From: Myxococcota bacterium
GTDB lineage: Bacteria > Myxococcota_A > UBA9160 > UBA4427
Direction: 5' to 3'
Assembly: GCA_030748735.1 (NCBI GenBank)
Contig: JASMLK010000025.1
Location: forward strand, 86,199-150,198
Length of the DNA: 64,000 nt
This document shows, one piece after another, positions 34,843-43,424 of this stretch. The first letter of the stretch is position 1. Every line of letters begins with the position of its first letter. The notes beneath the pieces were generated by a model. That model was not told the origin of the DNA, ran no database searches, and saw only the letters and a list, made by a program, of their open reading frames with translations. The position numbers were made by a program, and so were the translations under genes.

Positions 34843-37362
34843 ATGCAATCGATCACGCAAAAGTCGCTCGAAAGCCTCGAATGGGAACGGGTCGTGGCGC
34901 TCCTGCTGCGTCACTGCCGAACACCACAGGCACGCCTGCGTCTCGGGGCCGCCGAACCTTCGGGGCTCGGGGAGGCCGGTTCCGAACAGCAGCAACGCTC
35001 AGCGGCCGGCAACTCACCCGAAGAAGGCGGTGTGCCCGACACCGTCGGTGACCCGCTCGCCCGCGACGAATTCGAAGCTTCGCTCGCGGGCGTGCGAGAG
35101 CGGCTGGCCGAAACCACCGAAGCGCGCGAGATCGTCGAGGCTGGATCGCCGCCGCCGTTGCAGGGAGTCGCAGATCTTCGCCGCGCACTGCGTCGCGCCA
35201 CCATGGGGGGTGTGCTCGGGGCCGACCAACTGCTCGACGTGCAGAAGAGCATCATGGCCGTCGACGCGCTCGTCCGCTTCGTCACGGCACGAAAGGAAGA
35301 GGCCCCCCGGTTGTTCGGCCTGGCCGATACCGTTTCGGTCGAACGCGACGTCGCAAGGCAGATCGACCGCTGTCTCGAGCCTTCGGGCGAAGTCCGCGAT
35401 TCGGCATCGCCAGCACTACGCGAAGCTCGCCGCGCCACCAGCGATCTCGGGGCGCAACTGCAGCGACGGCTCGGACGCTACCTGCATGACGAAGACGTCG
35501 TGACGGCGCTCTCCGACTCGTACTACACCGTTCGCAATGACCGCTACGTGCTCCCCGTGCGTGCAGACGCCCGAGGCAAGGTCCGCGGCATCGTCCACGA
35601 CGCGTCGCGCTCGGGCACGACGTTGTTCGTCGAACCCGAAGCGGTCGTCGAACTCAACAACCGCCTCAAGCAGGCCGAGATCGATGTCGCCCGCGAAGTG
35701 GAACGCGTACTACGCGAGCTTTCCGAAGCCGTGGCCGCGATTGCGCCAGCGCTCGGGACTGCCCTCGAAACCGCCTCGACCCTCGACCTCGCCTTCGCGC
35801 GAGCGCAGCTCGCGATCGAGATGGGCGCGAGCGAACCGCGGGTCGAGCGCGACGGCTGCTTTCGCTTCGAGGACCTTCGCCATCCCCTGTTGCCACGCGA
35901 CGAAGCCGTGCCCAACGACATTGCCGTTGGCGAACACCACAGCGTGCTGGTGATCTCGGGTCCGAACGGAGGCGGCAAGACGGTCGCGATGAAGGCGGTG
36001 GGCCTCGCCGCCGTGATGATCCGCCTGGGGCTCCACGTTCCCGCAAACGCGGGCGCGCGCGTCGACCTCTTCGACCGCCTGCTCGTCGAACTCGGCGACG
36101 GCCAGGACATGCGCGAGAGCCTTTCGACGTTTTCCGCGCACATGGTGAACCTGGCCGAGGTCGTTCAGGCGGCGGGGACCGACACGTTGGCATTGCTCGA
36201 CGAAGTCGGCGTGGGGACGGACCCGAGCGAAGGGGCCGCGCTCGCCCAGGCGATCCTCGAAGCCCTGGCCGATCGCGACGCGCGCGCGATCGCGACGACC
36301 CACTACAACCTGCTGAAGGAAATGGCCGAAGTCGACGAGCGCTTCTGCAACGCCAGCGTCGAGTTCGACCCCGAAACCCTGGCGCCCACGTTTCGACTGC
36401 ACAGCGGCACCGCGGGGGCGTCGTCGGCCACCGCCGTCGCGGCGCGCATGGGCATGCCCGCTGAAGTGCTCGAGCGCGCAAACACACTGCTCGAACGCGA
36501 AGACCGCCGTCTCGATCGCATGCTCGCCGAACTCGGCAACTCACGCGCCATGCTCGAACGTGAAAAGCAGGAAGCGACGCGCCTGCGCGCAGAAGGCGAA
36601 AGCGCCCGGCGCGAGTATCAACACAAGCTCGAACGCCTGCAGGAAAGACGCGACAAACTCTTCGAAGACATGCGCGCCGATCTCGACGATCGTTTCAAGG
36701 ACGCACACGCACAGGTGGCCGCGGTGATCCGCGGACTGCAACGTGCGGGCGAGGGCAGTCCCCGTGATGCCGCCCGCGGCGCGGCTCATGCGCGCGAACG
36801 GCTGCTCAACCTCGAAGCGCGCGCCCGCGAGAGCGCACCCGCCCCGGAGCCCGAAGTCGCCGCCAGCCACGCCGTCGACTGGCGCAAGGCGAAACCCGGC
36901 ATGCCGGTCCTGCTCCCGGGCGATCGCGAAGGCGTGCTGAAGAGCCTGCCCGACCGACGGGGACGCGTCTCCGTACAGGTCGCGAGCGCAAAGCTCGACA
37001 TCGAAGCGACGAAGGTGCGCGAGCGCGCGGTGTCGAAGGGCGCAAAGCAAGGTCGACGAGAACGCGTTCGCTTCGAACCCGAAGAAGCGACGAGCGACGA
37101 AGGCATGGTCGCGGGTGGGTCGAGTGAATGCGACCTGCGCGGCCGGCGCGTGGACGAAGCCCTCGACGAACTCGCCAGCGCCCTCGACGCGGGCCTGCGC
37201 GACGGCGACGAGATCCTCCACGTGATCCACGGCATCGGGACCGGCGCGCTGCGCGCCGCGGTCCGCGAACACCTGCACGCTTCACCTCACGTCATTTCCC
37301 ATCGTCCGGGAGAACGGGGGGAAGGCGGCGACGGCGTTACGATCGCGGAGCTACGCAGGTAA
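34843..37362 (+). CDS. mutS2: Endonuclease/ATPase MutS2
   Basis: MutS2 family protein of 839 residues, implicated in suppressing recombination and, in other bacteria, in rescuing collided ribosomes. The N-terminal core/clamp region has RYVLPVRADARGKVRGIVHDAS and GTTLFVEPEAVVELNN; Walker A is SGPNGGGKTVAMK (about 371-383), Walker B is TLALLDEVGVGTDP. A long coiled coil (about 570-650) precedes the C-terminal Smr nuclease domain (about 757-839) with CDLRGRRVDEAL and HGIGTGALR. It carries an extra Glu/Gly-rich insert of about 25 residues near position 45, relative to shorter homologues. The ATG at 34843 gives the normal MutS2 start. Confidence 0.94.
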   Translation: MQSITQKSLESLEWERVVALLLRHCRTPQARLRLGAAEPSGLGEAGSEQQQRSAAGNSPEEGGVPDTVGDPLARDEFEASLAGVRERLAETTEAREIVEAGSPPPLQGVADLRRALRRATMGGVLGADQLLDVQKSIMAVDALVRFVTARKEEAPRLFGLADTVSVERDVARQIDRCLEPSGEVRDSASPALREARRATSDLGAQLQRRLGRYLHDEDVVTALSDSYYTVRNDRYVLPVRADARGKVRGIVHDASRSGTTLFVEPEAVVELNNRLKQAEIDVAREVERVLRELSEAVAAIAPALGTALETASTLDLAFARAQLAIEMGASEPRVERDGCFRFEDLRHPLLPRDEAVPNDIAVGEHHSVLVISGPNGGGKTVAMKAVGLAAVMIRLGLHVPANAGARVDLFDRLLVELGDGQDMRESLSTFSAHMVNLAEVVQAAGTDTLALLDEVGVGTDPSEGAALAQAILEALADRDARAIATTHYNLLKEMAEVDERFCNASVEFDPETLAPTFRLHSGTAGASSATAVAARMGMPAEVLERANTLLEREDRRLDRMLAELGNSRAMLEREKQEATRLRAEGESARREYQHKLERLQERRDKLFEDMRADLDDRFKDAHAQVAAVIRGLQRAGEGSPRDAARGAAHARERLLNLEARARESAPAPEPEVAASHAVDWRKAKPGMPVLLPGDREGVLKSLPDRRGRVSVQVASAKLDIEATKVRERAVSKGAKQGRRERVRFEPEEATSDEGMVAGGSSECDLRGRRVDEALDELASALDAGLRDGDEILHVIHGIGTGALRAAVREHLHASPHVISHRPGERGEGGDGVTIAELRR

Positions 37363-37651
37363 GACGCGCAGGAGGGCGGGGGCCGTACTTCCCCGCGGCG
37401 AACGGGATGGGCCACGCCAGTTCAGCGGTGCATCGCTCACCGGGTGACCACACGCCCCCGGCCTCGATGTAGTCGTCGGGGTAGCGAATGTGCTGCACGG
37501 CCTGGTTCAGCGACGTGATGCCATTCTCTTCCGCGGGCACCAGGGCGCTTTCAGGCCAGAGGTCGTCGTCGCCGGTGCGGGACAGATCGCGCGCGAAGCC
37601 CTCGACACCCGACGCGACTGCGGTCGAGAGAAGCAGGAGAATTGCGATCCG
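37337..37651 (-). pseudogene. Possible small secreted protein lacking a normal start codon
   Basis: In the 385 bases between mutS2 and the FAD enzyme the minus strand has an open frame of over 100 codons containing a clear signal-peptide-like stretch (RIAILLLLSTAVASGVEGFA) followed by a soluble part with LNQAVQHIRYPDDYIEAGG and WPIPFAAGKYGP. It overlaps the 3' end of mutS2 by 26 bases. No ATG, GTG or TTG lies in frame ahead of the hydrophobic core; the nearest candidates are ATC/ATT. It may be a degenerate gene, an unusual start, or chance; the signal-like composition argues against chance. No family recognised. Confidence 0.33.
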
Positions 37652-37747
37652 ATGGAACTGGGGGGCGCCGCGCGCGGACCTCGAGGCGAGGGGACGGGCG
37701 GCGTATCGGCAAACCGCGGGATCAACGCGAGGCGCGAGCGAGGGTTT

Positions 37748-39097
37748 CTACGCCTCGATCTCGAAGTGGCTGAGCAGCGACTGTGCAGCGCGACGCCCGG
37801 ATGCCATGGCGTGCTCGGCGCGCGGGCCGATGCGATACGGACCGGCAAAATAGATACGCCGGCCCTGCTCGCCCCGGTCGAGCTGTACCCGTTCGAAGCG
37901 TGCGAGGGCACGATAGGCCCCGACCCGGAAGTTCGGGTTTTCGCAGGACGCGCGTCGCAGCCGAGCCAGCCGAATGCGCTCGACCAGTTCGGGATGGAAG
38001 CGCGACAACGCCGCGACCAGCGACTTTTCGACCACCTCGTCGCTCGCGCTCGCATTGGCGCTCGCAAAGCGCTCGTTCGCGCGCACGGTGACGAGCCCGG
38101 CACCGCGCGGTGCGCGCGTTTCGTCGCCGACTTCGCAGAGATAACACTCGATCGACGAAGCTTCGGCCTTGGGCACGCGCACGAAGCGGTGGGTATTTCC
38201 GATCGGTGCGTCGAGGCCGAGTGAAAGCGACACCACCGGCCCACTGCGATAGCTCTGGAAGTAGTCGCGCTCCGCTGGAACCAGAACCGGAGCCGCGATG
38301 CGACCCGCCACTTCGGGGGGGGTCGCGACCACCACGGCGTCCACGTCGAACACGCGATCACCGGCCTGCGCGTCACATTGCACCGTGTATCCGCCACCTT
38401 GCCGCGCGGTGATTCCCTGCACCTCGGCGTGCCGCACGACATCGAGGCCCGCCGCGACCCGATTCGCGAGAACCCACAACCCTTCGCGCAACGAACCGAG
38501 GGTCGCTCGACCTTCGCGTGAAGCGATACGCGAAAGCAGGAAGGCGACCCGGCTGATCTCCATTTCGTCGTCGACGTATTCGCTCGTGGTTTCGGGCGAC
38601 GCCCAGTGGTCGAACAACGACGGACCGAAGTAGAGCGTCGCGAAGTCGCGCACGCTGCGGAAGTCGAGGTCGGATGCAAGCTCGGGCGCGTCGGGGTCGA
38701 GTTTCGCGCGATAGCGGGCCATCAATCGCGGCAGTCGCAAGAGCCGCTTCTTGTCCCACATCCGAACACCGGGCAGCGCGGCGAGTTCTTTCAGCGTCGA
38801 AGTCGCAACCGCATGGGGCACGCCGTGGAACATCTGCTCGAGGCCGACTTCATGGGGTGGGAGCAACTGGCCACCGAGTTCGACCCGGTCGATGAACGAA
38901 AGCAGTGCGCGATCCGAAGAGCGAACCAGGGGCAGCGCGCCATCGATGCTGAAGCCATCGACGAGGCCACCGGCCGCGCGACCGCCTACATGCCCTTCGC
39001 GTTCGAGCACGGTGACATCGCAGCCTGCACGCCCAAGCGCCCACGCGGCCCGCAAGCCTGCCAGTCCCGCTCCGATGATTGCTACCCGCGCACCCAC
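37748..39097 (-). CDS. FAD-dependent amine-oxidase/CrtI-like oxidoreductase
   Basis: A 449-residue flavoenzyme. The N-terminus is a Rossmann FAD site, VAIIGAGLAGLRAAWALGRAG (about 5-25), followed by VLEREGHVGGRAAG; a second dinucleotide-type segment (DAVVVATPPEVAGRI) and the C-terminal RIYFAGPYRIGPRAEHAMASGRRAA are as in protoporphyrinogen oxidases, carotenoid desaturases and squalene/hydroxysqualene oxidases (HpnE-like). The substrate-binding middle part does not decide between these. It is separated by 88 bases from the SMT-like methyltransferase on the same strand. A role in isoprenoid or tetrapyrrole oxidation is plausible. Confidence 0.82.
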   Translation of the reverse strand: MGARVAIIGAGLAGLRAAWALGRAGCDVTVLEREGHVGGRAAGGLVDGFSIDGALPLVRSSDRALLSFIDRVELGGQLLPPHEVGLEQMFHGVPHAVATSTLKELAALPGVRMWDKKRLLRLPRLMARYRAKLDPDAPELASDLDFRSVRDFATLYFGPSLFDHWASPETTSEYVDDEMEISRVAFLLSRIASREGRATLGSLREGLWVLANRVAAGLDVVRHAEVQGITARQGGGYTVQCDAQAGDRVFDVDAVVVATPPEVAGRIAAPVLVPAERDYFQSYRSGPVVSLSLGLDAPIGNTHRFVRVPKAEASSIECYLCEVGDETRAPRGAGLVTVRANERFASANASASDEVVEKSLVAALSRFHPELVERIRLARLRRASCENPNFRVGAYRALARFERVQLDRGEQGRRIYFAGPYRIGPRAEHAMASGRRAAQSLLSHFEIEA

Positions 39098-39185
39098 GTC
39101 CCTGTCTCCGTCCGAATTGGGCCGCAGACCGTAGCGCGGCCCGCCCGGGCCTCTAGCCCGGATTATTCATGAACATCCGTCGCGA

Positions 39186-40196
39186 TCACGCCGGTTTCTC
39201 TGCGACGATTCGCCAGTTCAGATCTGCGATCTTGGCTTTCTCGGCGTCCGTCCACGCCTGCCCCCCGGTCTGGAGCAGTTCGAGCGACTCCTCGACCCAC
39301 GGCGGCAAGACGCGAATCGCCTCGAGCGCTCGCACCACTCTTCTGCCCAGCAAGATCAAGTCGCGCTTCTGTTCGCAGAGCGGCCAGGCTTCGCTCTTCG
39401 AAGGGGCCGAAAGGAGAATCTCGAACCCGGCTCTCTCCAACGCAGCGCAGACGTCGGCCGGATACATCGACTGCGTAGCCGCCAGGGTTGGAAGATAGGT
39501 TCGGTGAAGCGCCGCATGCTCTTCGTTGTTCCAGTCGAAGTACGGGCTCAACAGGTATTCCGAGCAGGCGTATCGGGTTCCGGGCTTCAACACGCGGTAC
39601 ATCTCCGCCGCATGGGCATCGAGCTCGTGCTTCTTGAAGAAGGGCCAGACCGCCTGAAAGGAAAAGCACCCGTCTAGAGTCTCTGATTCGTACGCGAGCG
39701 GGTCGTGGTGATCGCCCACCTTGAAATGGAGCCGGTCACTCATGCCGCACTGTGCAGCCCAGTCGACTGCGTTCTCGATCTGATTCGGATCGATGTTGTA
39801 GCCCGACACCTGGCCGCCGGTCATCGTGGCGAAGTGGTACGCGATTCTTCCTCGTCCACAGCCCATGTCCAACAAGTGGGACTCTTCCGGCGAATGTAGA
39901 TTCAGCTCCTTCAGTACGGCTCGTTCGCAAAGCAGTTGGTTCGCGTACAAACCTTCAGCGTCGTCCAACTGCGGCGGGATGTAGAGCTTTTCCAGGTCGA
40001 AGACGGACAGCATGTTGTTCAGGACCTTGTAGTAGGCCGCGACTGCTTTGGTCTCGTCTTCCGTCTTCGTCTCTTCTCCAGCCTGCATTCGCTGAAAGAA
40101 TCGATACGCGTCGACGCAGGCTTGCTTGTCCTCTTCGGGCAGCGTTGCCAGGCGTTTCAACCCGACGTAAGCGGTCTTGATCCTGTACCAGTCCAT
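39186..40196 (-). CDS. Sterol C24-methyltransferase-like SAM methyltransferase
   Basis: A 336-residue class I methyltransferase. Motif I is LLDMGCGRGRIAYHF (about 108-122), followed by the acidic GYNIDPNQIENA. The segment EMYRVLKPGTRYACSEYLLSP, then FDWNNEEHAALH, follows the pattern of sterol 24-C-methyltransferases (VLKPGG..YEW...YD.NN.EHR). A 100-residue N-terminal helical extension and a 40-residue C-terminal tail (ending LNWRIVAEKPA) differ from short SMTs. It diverges from a CrtI-like flavoenzyme across 242 bases and lies next to another on its own strand, which suggests alkylation of a sterol, carotenoid, hopanoid or other polycyclic/polyene lipid. The SMT resemblance is seen; the substrate is inferred. 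Confidence 0.78.
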   Translation of the reverse strand: MDWYRIKTAYVGLKRLATLPEEDKQACVDAYRFFQRMQAGEETKTEDETKAVAAYYKVLNNMLSVFDLEKLYIPPQLDDAEGLYANQLLCERAVLKELNLHSPEESHLLDMGCGRGRIAYHFATMTGGQVSGYNIDPNQIENAVDWAAQCGMSDRLHFKVGDHHDPLAYESETLDGCFSFQAVWPFFKKHELDAHAAEMYRVLKPGTRYACSEYLLSPYFDWNNEEHAALHRTYLPTLAATQSMYPADVCAALERAGFEILLSAPSKSEAWPLCEQKRDLILLGRRVVRALEAIRVLPPWVEESLELLQTGGQAWTDAEKAKIADLNWRIVAEKPA

Positions 40197-40438
40197 CTTC
40201 TGAGTCCTGCCCCGTGATGGTGCCGCACGTGCTGCAACTGTGATGCGAGGTCATGACGATCGTAACGCCTTCGAGTCGCCCGGCTACGAAAGCGAGTCTT
40301 CACAATCACGGATAAGACCACCCAGTCGACATGACGCTTATCATACCCGCCCACGGAAATCCCCGTCAGGCTTGGACACACGATTCGGTGCGCGCTGTCG
40401 ACCGATGAGTTGATGCCCCGCAGACGAGGAGATTGGGT

Positions 40439-41920
40439 ATGGGCGACGAGCGCTATGACGTCATCGTGATCGGGAGTGGGCCTGGGGGGCTGTCCGCGGC
40501 TGCATTGCTCCAGAAACGCGGCTTCGACTGTCTGCTGGTCGAGAAGAACGAGCTGCTCGGCGGCAAGATGGTCAGTATCGAGAAGGACGGCTACGCCTAC
40601 GACCTCTTCCCGCACGGCCAGGTGCCGATGCGCGGCTCGGCGTTCGAAACCGTCTTCGAAGAACTCGGCGTCTCGGACGAATTCGTGCCCGCGATCGAGC
40701 CCAGCGACCCGCGCGACATCCTGACCATGCTCTACCGCCGTGGTGACAAGCAGGAGTACTCGCGAACCACGCAGGGTCAGGCAATGGCGGACCCGGGTCC
40801 GTTCTTCAAGGTCTGGGACCTCACCCCCGAAGAAGAAGAAGCCGTCGTCAACGTCATGGCCGAGATGACGCTGATGCCCGAAGAGCAGGTCCACGCCCTC
40901 GACGACGTGACGATGAAGGAATGGCTCGACGAACGCGACGTCCCGGGGCCGCTCTACAACTACCTTGGCTTCCACGCCAACGCGTCACTCGCAGAGCCAA
41001 TCGATCTCGTCGCGGCTTCCGAGCAGATCACCATCATGCAGCAGGTGATGCTCCAGGGCGGTGGCGGTCAGTACGAGGGAGGCTTCGGCACCCTCGCCAA
41101 AGTGATGGCGCGCGAATTCGAGAAGCACGGCGGAACGCTTCTCACCGGTTGCCGGGTCGAGCGCATCTCGATCGAGGACGGCGCGGTAACCGGAATCAAG
41201 ACATCCGACGGTCGCTTCGAAGCACCTGTCGTGGTGAGCAGTGCGGGGATCCAGCCCACGATCCTGAAGCTCTGCGGCGAACAGCATTTCGACAAGACCT
41301 ACGTGAACTACATCAAGGGCCTGGTCCCGGGCTGGGCATTCACGTCGATTCGGTACTTCCTCGACGAGCCGGTGATGGAGACGGGGATCTACATCATGTA
41401 CTCCGACGACTCCTGGCTCGACACGGCGCGCTTCGAAAGGGTGAAGAACGGCGAAACGCCCGAAGAAGTGATCCTCTTCATGGTCAATCACAGCTTCTTC
41501 GACGAGCACGCCGCCCCCCCCGGCAAGCAGGTCCTCGTGAGCGGCACGGTCTGCTCATCGAATCCCGAGGCCAGGGAGATCGAAGCCATCTGGAAGAGGA
41601 TGGACGAACAGATGAAAGAGCACTTCCCGGAAATCTGGGAAATCTGCGAGCGCCGCGAGTACAGCGGACCGAAAGAGATCGCCGCGCTGACACGGGATTC
41701 CGTGCTGCCGGGGCAGGGGGGCGAGTGCGTGGGTCTCGCGCAGATCGTCGGCCAATGCGGCAAGCACAAGCCCGACTCGAACGCCCCGATCAATGGCCTG
41801 TACATCGCGGGAGCCGACGCGGGGGCGAAGGGGATGGGGACGCACCAATCGGCGCTGTCGGGCATCGCGGTGGCCAAGATGGCGCAGCGCTATCTACTCG
41901 GCCGTTCGAAGATGCGCTGA
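40439..41920 (+). CDS. CrtI/RetSat-like FAD-dependent desaturase or isomerase
   Basis: A 493-residue flavoenzyme of the phytoene desaturase/carotenoid isomerase group. It opens with DVIVIGSGPGGLSAAALLQKRG (about 7-28) and VEKNELLGGKM; the middle has GGGGQYEGGFGTLAKVMAREFEKHGG, the segment typical of CrtI relatives binding the second nucleotide face, then VVVSSAGIQPTIL; the C-terminus is GLYIAGADAGAKGMGTHQSALSGIAVA. The ATG at 40439 has a GAGGAGA site about seven bases upstream; a TTG two codons earlier is possible. Substrate could be a carotenoid, a retinoid-like polyene or another isoprenoid. No phytoene synthase or cyclase is in the window. Confidence 0.83.
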   Translation: MGDERYDVIVIGSGPGGLSAAALLQKRGFDCLLVEKNELLGGKMVSIEKDGYAYDLFPHGQVPMRGSAFETVFEELGVSDEFVPAIEPSDPRDILTMLYRRGDKQEYSRTTQGQAMADPGPFFKVWDLTPEEEEAVVNVMAEMTLMPEEQVHALDDVTMKEWLDERDVPGPLYNYLGFHANASLAEPIDLVAASEQITIMQQVMLQGGGGQYEGGFGTLAKVMAREFEKHGGTLLTGCRVERISIEDGAVTGIKTSDGRFEAPVVVSSAGIQPTILKLCGEQHFDKTYVNYIKGLVPGWAFTSIRYFLDEPVMETGIYIMYSDDSWLDTARFERVKNGETPEEVILFMVNHSFFDEHAAPPGKQVLVSGTVCSSNPEAREIEAIWKRMDEQMKEHFPEIWEICERREYSGPKEIAALTRDSVLPGQGGECVGLAQIVGQCGKHKPDSNAPINGLYIAGADAGAKGMGTHQSALSGIAVAKMAQRYLLGRSKMR

Positions 41921-42221
41921 ACGGCGGCAGCAAGGCCAACCGGTGCCACCAAGGCACAGACTGTGCGTGTACACCCCCAGAAGATCACGCGGCGCGCTCG
42001 CGGCCTGATCTCGTTTCAGAACACCTCGCGTCTGGCCGATGCGCAACCTGGCAGCAGGCGGGGCGCCCGGCCGCCCTACGAAGAAGCGAGCGACTTCGGG
42101 TAGGCTATGCCCCCTCCGCGAGCGTCCCAACCTGTTCCGCGCATGCCTGTCGGTCTGGTCACTCGACCGTCGAACGGTCCAATGCGGATCATAGAGAGCG
42201 TATCCAGAGAACCAAGCGCGA
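41921..42221. other. 301-base intergenic region
   Basis: No gene is seen on either strand. It contains the perfect inverted repeat GACCGT-CGA-ACGGTC at 42165-42179, 43 bases before the pyruvyl transferase start, and is otherwise GC-rich sequence without a recognisable promoter or terminator. Confidence 0.5.
42165..42179. promoter_or_regulatory. Palindrome upstream of the pyruvyl transferase gene
   Basis: GACCGT and ACGGTC form a perfect six-base inverted repeat around CGA, placed 43 bases ahead of the start codon, a usual position for an operator. No repressor can be named. Confidence 0.3.
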
Positions 42222-43370
42222 ATGACACGGGTCTTGATAGCGAACTCCGCATATGGCGGAGAGAACGTCGGTGACGACGCGATCCTGGGCGCGATCGTCG
42301 AACAACTCCGCACGGTCATGCCCGAGATCCAGATCACGGCGGTCACCAAGCAACCCGAGATGATGGCCGAGCGGTTCGGGATCGAGACTCTCGAGATCAT
42401 GGGGCTCGGCAATCGCATCGAGACCTATCGCGCGATCGCGCGACACGATGCGCTGATCCTGGGAGGTGGCGCGCTGATTGCGCAGTACACCGAAGGAGCT
42501 CGCGGGCTCGTGACCGGGCAGCCGGGCTACCCCATGACGATGCTCATGATGGCGAAGCTGCTCGGACGCTTCGCCATGGTCTGGGGCGCCGGAGTCGAAG
42601 AGATCGCCTACCCGCCGGCACGCTTCATGGTTCGTCACATCTACAGTCGCGCCGACGTGATCACGGTCCGGGACGAAGACTCCAGGGTCCGCTTGACACA
42701 GAGCTTCGGCGTGGATCCAGCCCGCGTGATCACGGCCGCCGACCCGGTGCTCGCCCTGTCGGTTCCCGACGACGGTGGCACCTGCCTGCTCGACCAGCAG
42801 ACCGACTGGAACGAAGACGACGCACCGCTGTGTGTCATCAACTTCGCCTGGGGCAAGGATCGCAGGGAAGCGCTTGTCGACTTCATCGCAGCCGCCGCAG
42901 ACCATGTGATCTCTGACTGCGGTGCCCGCGTTGTCTTCATCCCCATGAACATGAGACTCGATGCGGATCGCCGCGGCATGGAGGAAGTGGTTTCGAAGAT
43001 GCGGTGCCGAGACCGGGCGCACATCTTGACCGCTCCCTATGCGTTCGCCGAGGTCATGGCGATCGTGCGCAGGGCGGAACTGGTCGTCAGTTCGAGGATG
43101 CACTTGTTGATCTTCGCGGCGCTGTGCTGCACGCCGATCCTCGGAATCAGTCGCGTCCCGAAGGTCGACGCATTTCTCGCCCACTACGGCTTGTCGGCCG
43201 GTGCCAACACCGACGTGCTCGACTTCCAGAAATTCGCGCGGGTGCTCGACGAAACCTGGCAGCAACGCGAAGAGATCGCCGCAAAGCTCGACAAGCATCG
43301 TGAAACGTTGCGGACCAAAGCCTATTCGAGCGCGGAGATGTTCAAGAGCGACTTGGAACGCCACCGCTGA
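42222..43370 (+). CDS. Polysaccharide pyruvyl transferase family protein
   Basis: A 382-residue GT-B-like enzyme related to CsaB/WcaK, which put ketal pyruvate on cell-surface glycans using phosphoenolpyruvate. Family marks are NSAYGGENVGDDAILGAIV (about 6-24), HDALILGGGALIAQYT (about 75-90), TVRDEDSRVRL (about 147-157) and the C-terminal ELVVSSRMHLLIFAALCCTPILGI with the conserved S-R-M-H-L motif. It is cytoplasmic, without membrane segments. It heads a plus-strand set with a flippase and a GT4 enzyme (gaps 54 bases, then a 4-base overlap), so it probably decorates the repeat unit those proteins assemble and export. Confidence 0.88.
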   Translation: MTRVLIANSAYGGENVGDDAILGAIVEQLRTVMPEIQITAVTKQPEMMAERFGIETLEIMGLGNRIETYRAIARHDALILGGGALIAQYTEGARGLVTGQPGYPMTMLMMAKLLGRFAMVWGAGVEEIAYPPARFMVRHIYSRADVITVRDEDSRVRLTQSFGVDPARVITAADPVLALSVPDDGGTCLLDQQTDWNEDDAPLCVINFAWGKDRREALVDFIAAAADHVISDCGARVVFIPMNMRLDADRRGMEEVVSKMRCRDRAHILTAPYAFAEVMAIVRRAELVVSSRMHLLIFAALCCTPILGISRVPKVDAFLAHYGLSAGANTDVLDFQKFARVLDETWQQREEIAAKLDKHRETLRTKAYSSAEMFKSDLERHR

Positions 43371-43424
43371 CCACGGTCGTCAGAACCAATCTGACGCGGC
43401 TTTGCCGAAGGGAGCTACGCGAAG

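Noticed and set aside
40311..40342. GATAAG and CTTATC inverted pair between the divergent methyltransferase and CrtI-like genes
   Set aside because: Six-base arms separated by 20 bases are expected by chance, and no paired promoter elements fit them.
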